Below are positions 5,020 through 5,802 of a stretch of DNA of 5,802 bases, in pieces (the stretch's first letter is position 1; each line of letters starts with the position of its first letter). Source of the DNA: a candidate division WS6 bacterium GW2011_GWC2_36_7 (GTDB lineage Bacteria > Patescibacteriota > Dojkabacteria > SC72); assembly GCA_000991805.1 (NCBI GenBank), contig LBSF01000054.1, forward strand, positions 1 to 5,802, read 5' to 3'. Under the pieces are notes generated by a model. The model was not told the origin of the DNA. It made no database searches and saw only the letters and a list, made by a program, of their open reading frames with translations. Both the position numbers and the translations under genes were made by a program.

Positions 5020-5802
5020 TTAATTAATTAATTTTTTTAGCATTTCTACTTCTTTAAATGTAGATTCAGAATCTTTTAACCCCGGGGTCTCCATAATGAA
5101 GGGGATTTCTTTAAATTTTGGCTCATGTAAGATCTTTTTAATTGCTTCTTCTCCTATCTTTCCTTCTCCAAGATTTGCATGCCGATCCTTGTTACTTCCC
5201 AATTCTACTGCAGAATCATTTAGATGTATTGCTTTAATATTCTCTATTCCAACTTCCCTATCCAAATCTTCCCTTACTCCATTAAGATCATTCACCCAAT
5301 CATATCCAGCTGCATATGTATGTTCTGTATCTATGACAAACCCTACTCGCTCTTTACTCTTGACACAATTTCTTAATATCCCCAACTCTGCAAAGCTTCT
5401 TCCTAAGGTTCCCCCTGTGCCTGCAGTACTTTCAATTAAGAGCTTCTGCGTTCCTGGTACTTCATCTAATACCCACTGTATTCCGTATGATATTCGTTCC
5501 ATACTGTCTTCGTATGACAACTCTTTCTGCGCGCCTGGATGGAAGCATACCCCCAATATCTCTGCATCTATATTCCTCTTCTTAATTTCATTTGCTACTC
5601 TTTCTGCAAAGTCTAGATATACGACCAATCCCATCTTTCCTAAATGAAACATTTGCTTGTCTTCTCGGGCTAGATTGGTTAGATATATTCCATGCAGAAG
5701 GATCTTTTTGACATCTGATTTCTCTAATTCATTAACAAAATCCAAGATCATTTCATCTGGTAAGAGTTTGGTTGCCCATCTCATTGGTATGGTTGGCATT
5801 AT
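5020..5802 (-). CDS. nfo: Endonuclease IV (AP endonuclease), partial, N-terminus beyond window
   Basis: A TIM-barrel, zinc-dependent apurinic/apyrimidinic endonuclease of base-excision repair, cutting 5' of abasic sites. The frame is open to the window edge. The visible IMPTIPMRW aligns with the family's IFT-x2-P-x-R-x-W-like segment, so the ATG at 5797-5799 is internal and about 31 residues are missing relative to the E. coli protein. Numbering from that Met, all nine expected metal ligands are present: H36 (LLHGIYL), H87 (CFHPGA), E123 (IESTAG), D157 and H160 (IDTEH), H192 (IHLND), D205 and H207 (DRH), E237 (METPG). The DNA-probing Tyr39-Leu40 pair is also kept, and LGEGKIG follows the DRH motif as usual. 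The enzyme appears fully functional. It is followed after 7 nt by the small membrane protein and then the helicase, suggesting a repair operon. Its promoter is outside the window. Confidence 0.95.
   Translation of the reverse strand: MMPTIPMRWATKLLPDEMILDFVNELEKSDVKKILLHGIYLTNLAREDKQMFHLGKMGLVVYLDFAERVANEIKKRNIDAEILGVCFHPGAQKELSYEDSMERISYGIQWVLDEVPGTQKLLIESTAGTGGTLGRSFAELGILRNCVKSKERVGFVIDTEHTYAAGYDWVNDLNGVREDLDREVGIENIKAIHLNDSAVELGSNKDRHANLGEGKIGEEAIKKILHEPKFKEIPFIMETPGLKDSESTFKEVEMLKKLIN

Noticed and set aside
5096..5647. 183-residue plus-strand open frame opposite nfo
   Set aside because: It lies entirely antisense to endonuclease IV, whose nine metal ligands are all conserved. The Ser/Pro/Leu-rich translation shows no recognisable domain.

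Overview
The window looks like part of a chromosome from an AT-rich, gene-dense bacterium, most likely a member of the Candidate Phyla Radiation (Patescibacteria). The basis for this is a tandem array of tiny VirB2-like two-helix pilin genes, a UvrD-type helicase carrying a C-terminal iron-sulfur RecB-like nuclease, very tight gene spacing with start/stop overlaps, and almost no Shine-Dalgarno sequences. About 1,860 codons contain no in-frame TGA, so the UGA=Gly code of Gracilibacteria/Absconditabacteria is unlikely. The lineage call is inference. Every supported gene is on the minus strand, so transcription runs from high to low coordinates.

Region 5802-1789 is a DNA-repair block. It opens with the C-terminal ~90% of endonuclease IV (nfo, cut by the window edge). 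Next comes a 45-residue single-helix membrane protein (5012-4875) whose TAG stop shares a base with the GTG start of a UvrD/PcrA-like helicase. The helicase is interrupted. Its N-terminal half (4875-3535) stops at a TAG, and the C-terminal half (rest of the helicase core plus an AddB/Cas4-like nuclease) continues in the same reading frame right after that TAG. Compared with relatives, about 15-16 residues of a conserved segment are missing exactly at the TAG. This is best explained by a short in-frame deletion that created a stop, either real or an assembly error. All helicase and nuclease motifs outside the junction look intact.

Region 1788-1 holds five consecutive small membrane proteins of the same type: an optional signal peptide or short extracytoplasmic N-terminus, a first hydrophobic helix, a short polar loop resembling GY-x2-ITSAGD-x2-KV-x2-A, and a second hydrophobic helix. 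They resemble pilins of type IV secretion/conjugation systems. A TATAAT box lies so close to the first gene's ATG that its mRNA may be leaderless. A second promoter candidate precedes the third gene, so the array may be two transcription units (P5-P4 and P3-P2-P1, numbered here by increasing coordinate). Another TATAAT at the left edge hints that the cluster continues outside the window.

No rRNA, tRNA, CRISPR array, insertion sequence or convincing terminator was seen, and no stretch over 300 bases lacks a gene.
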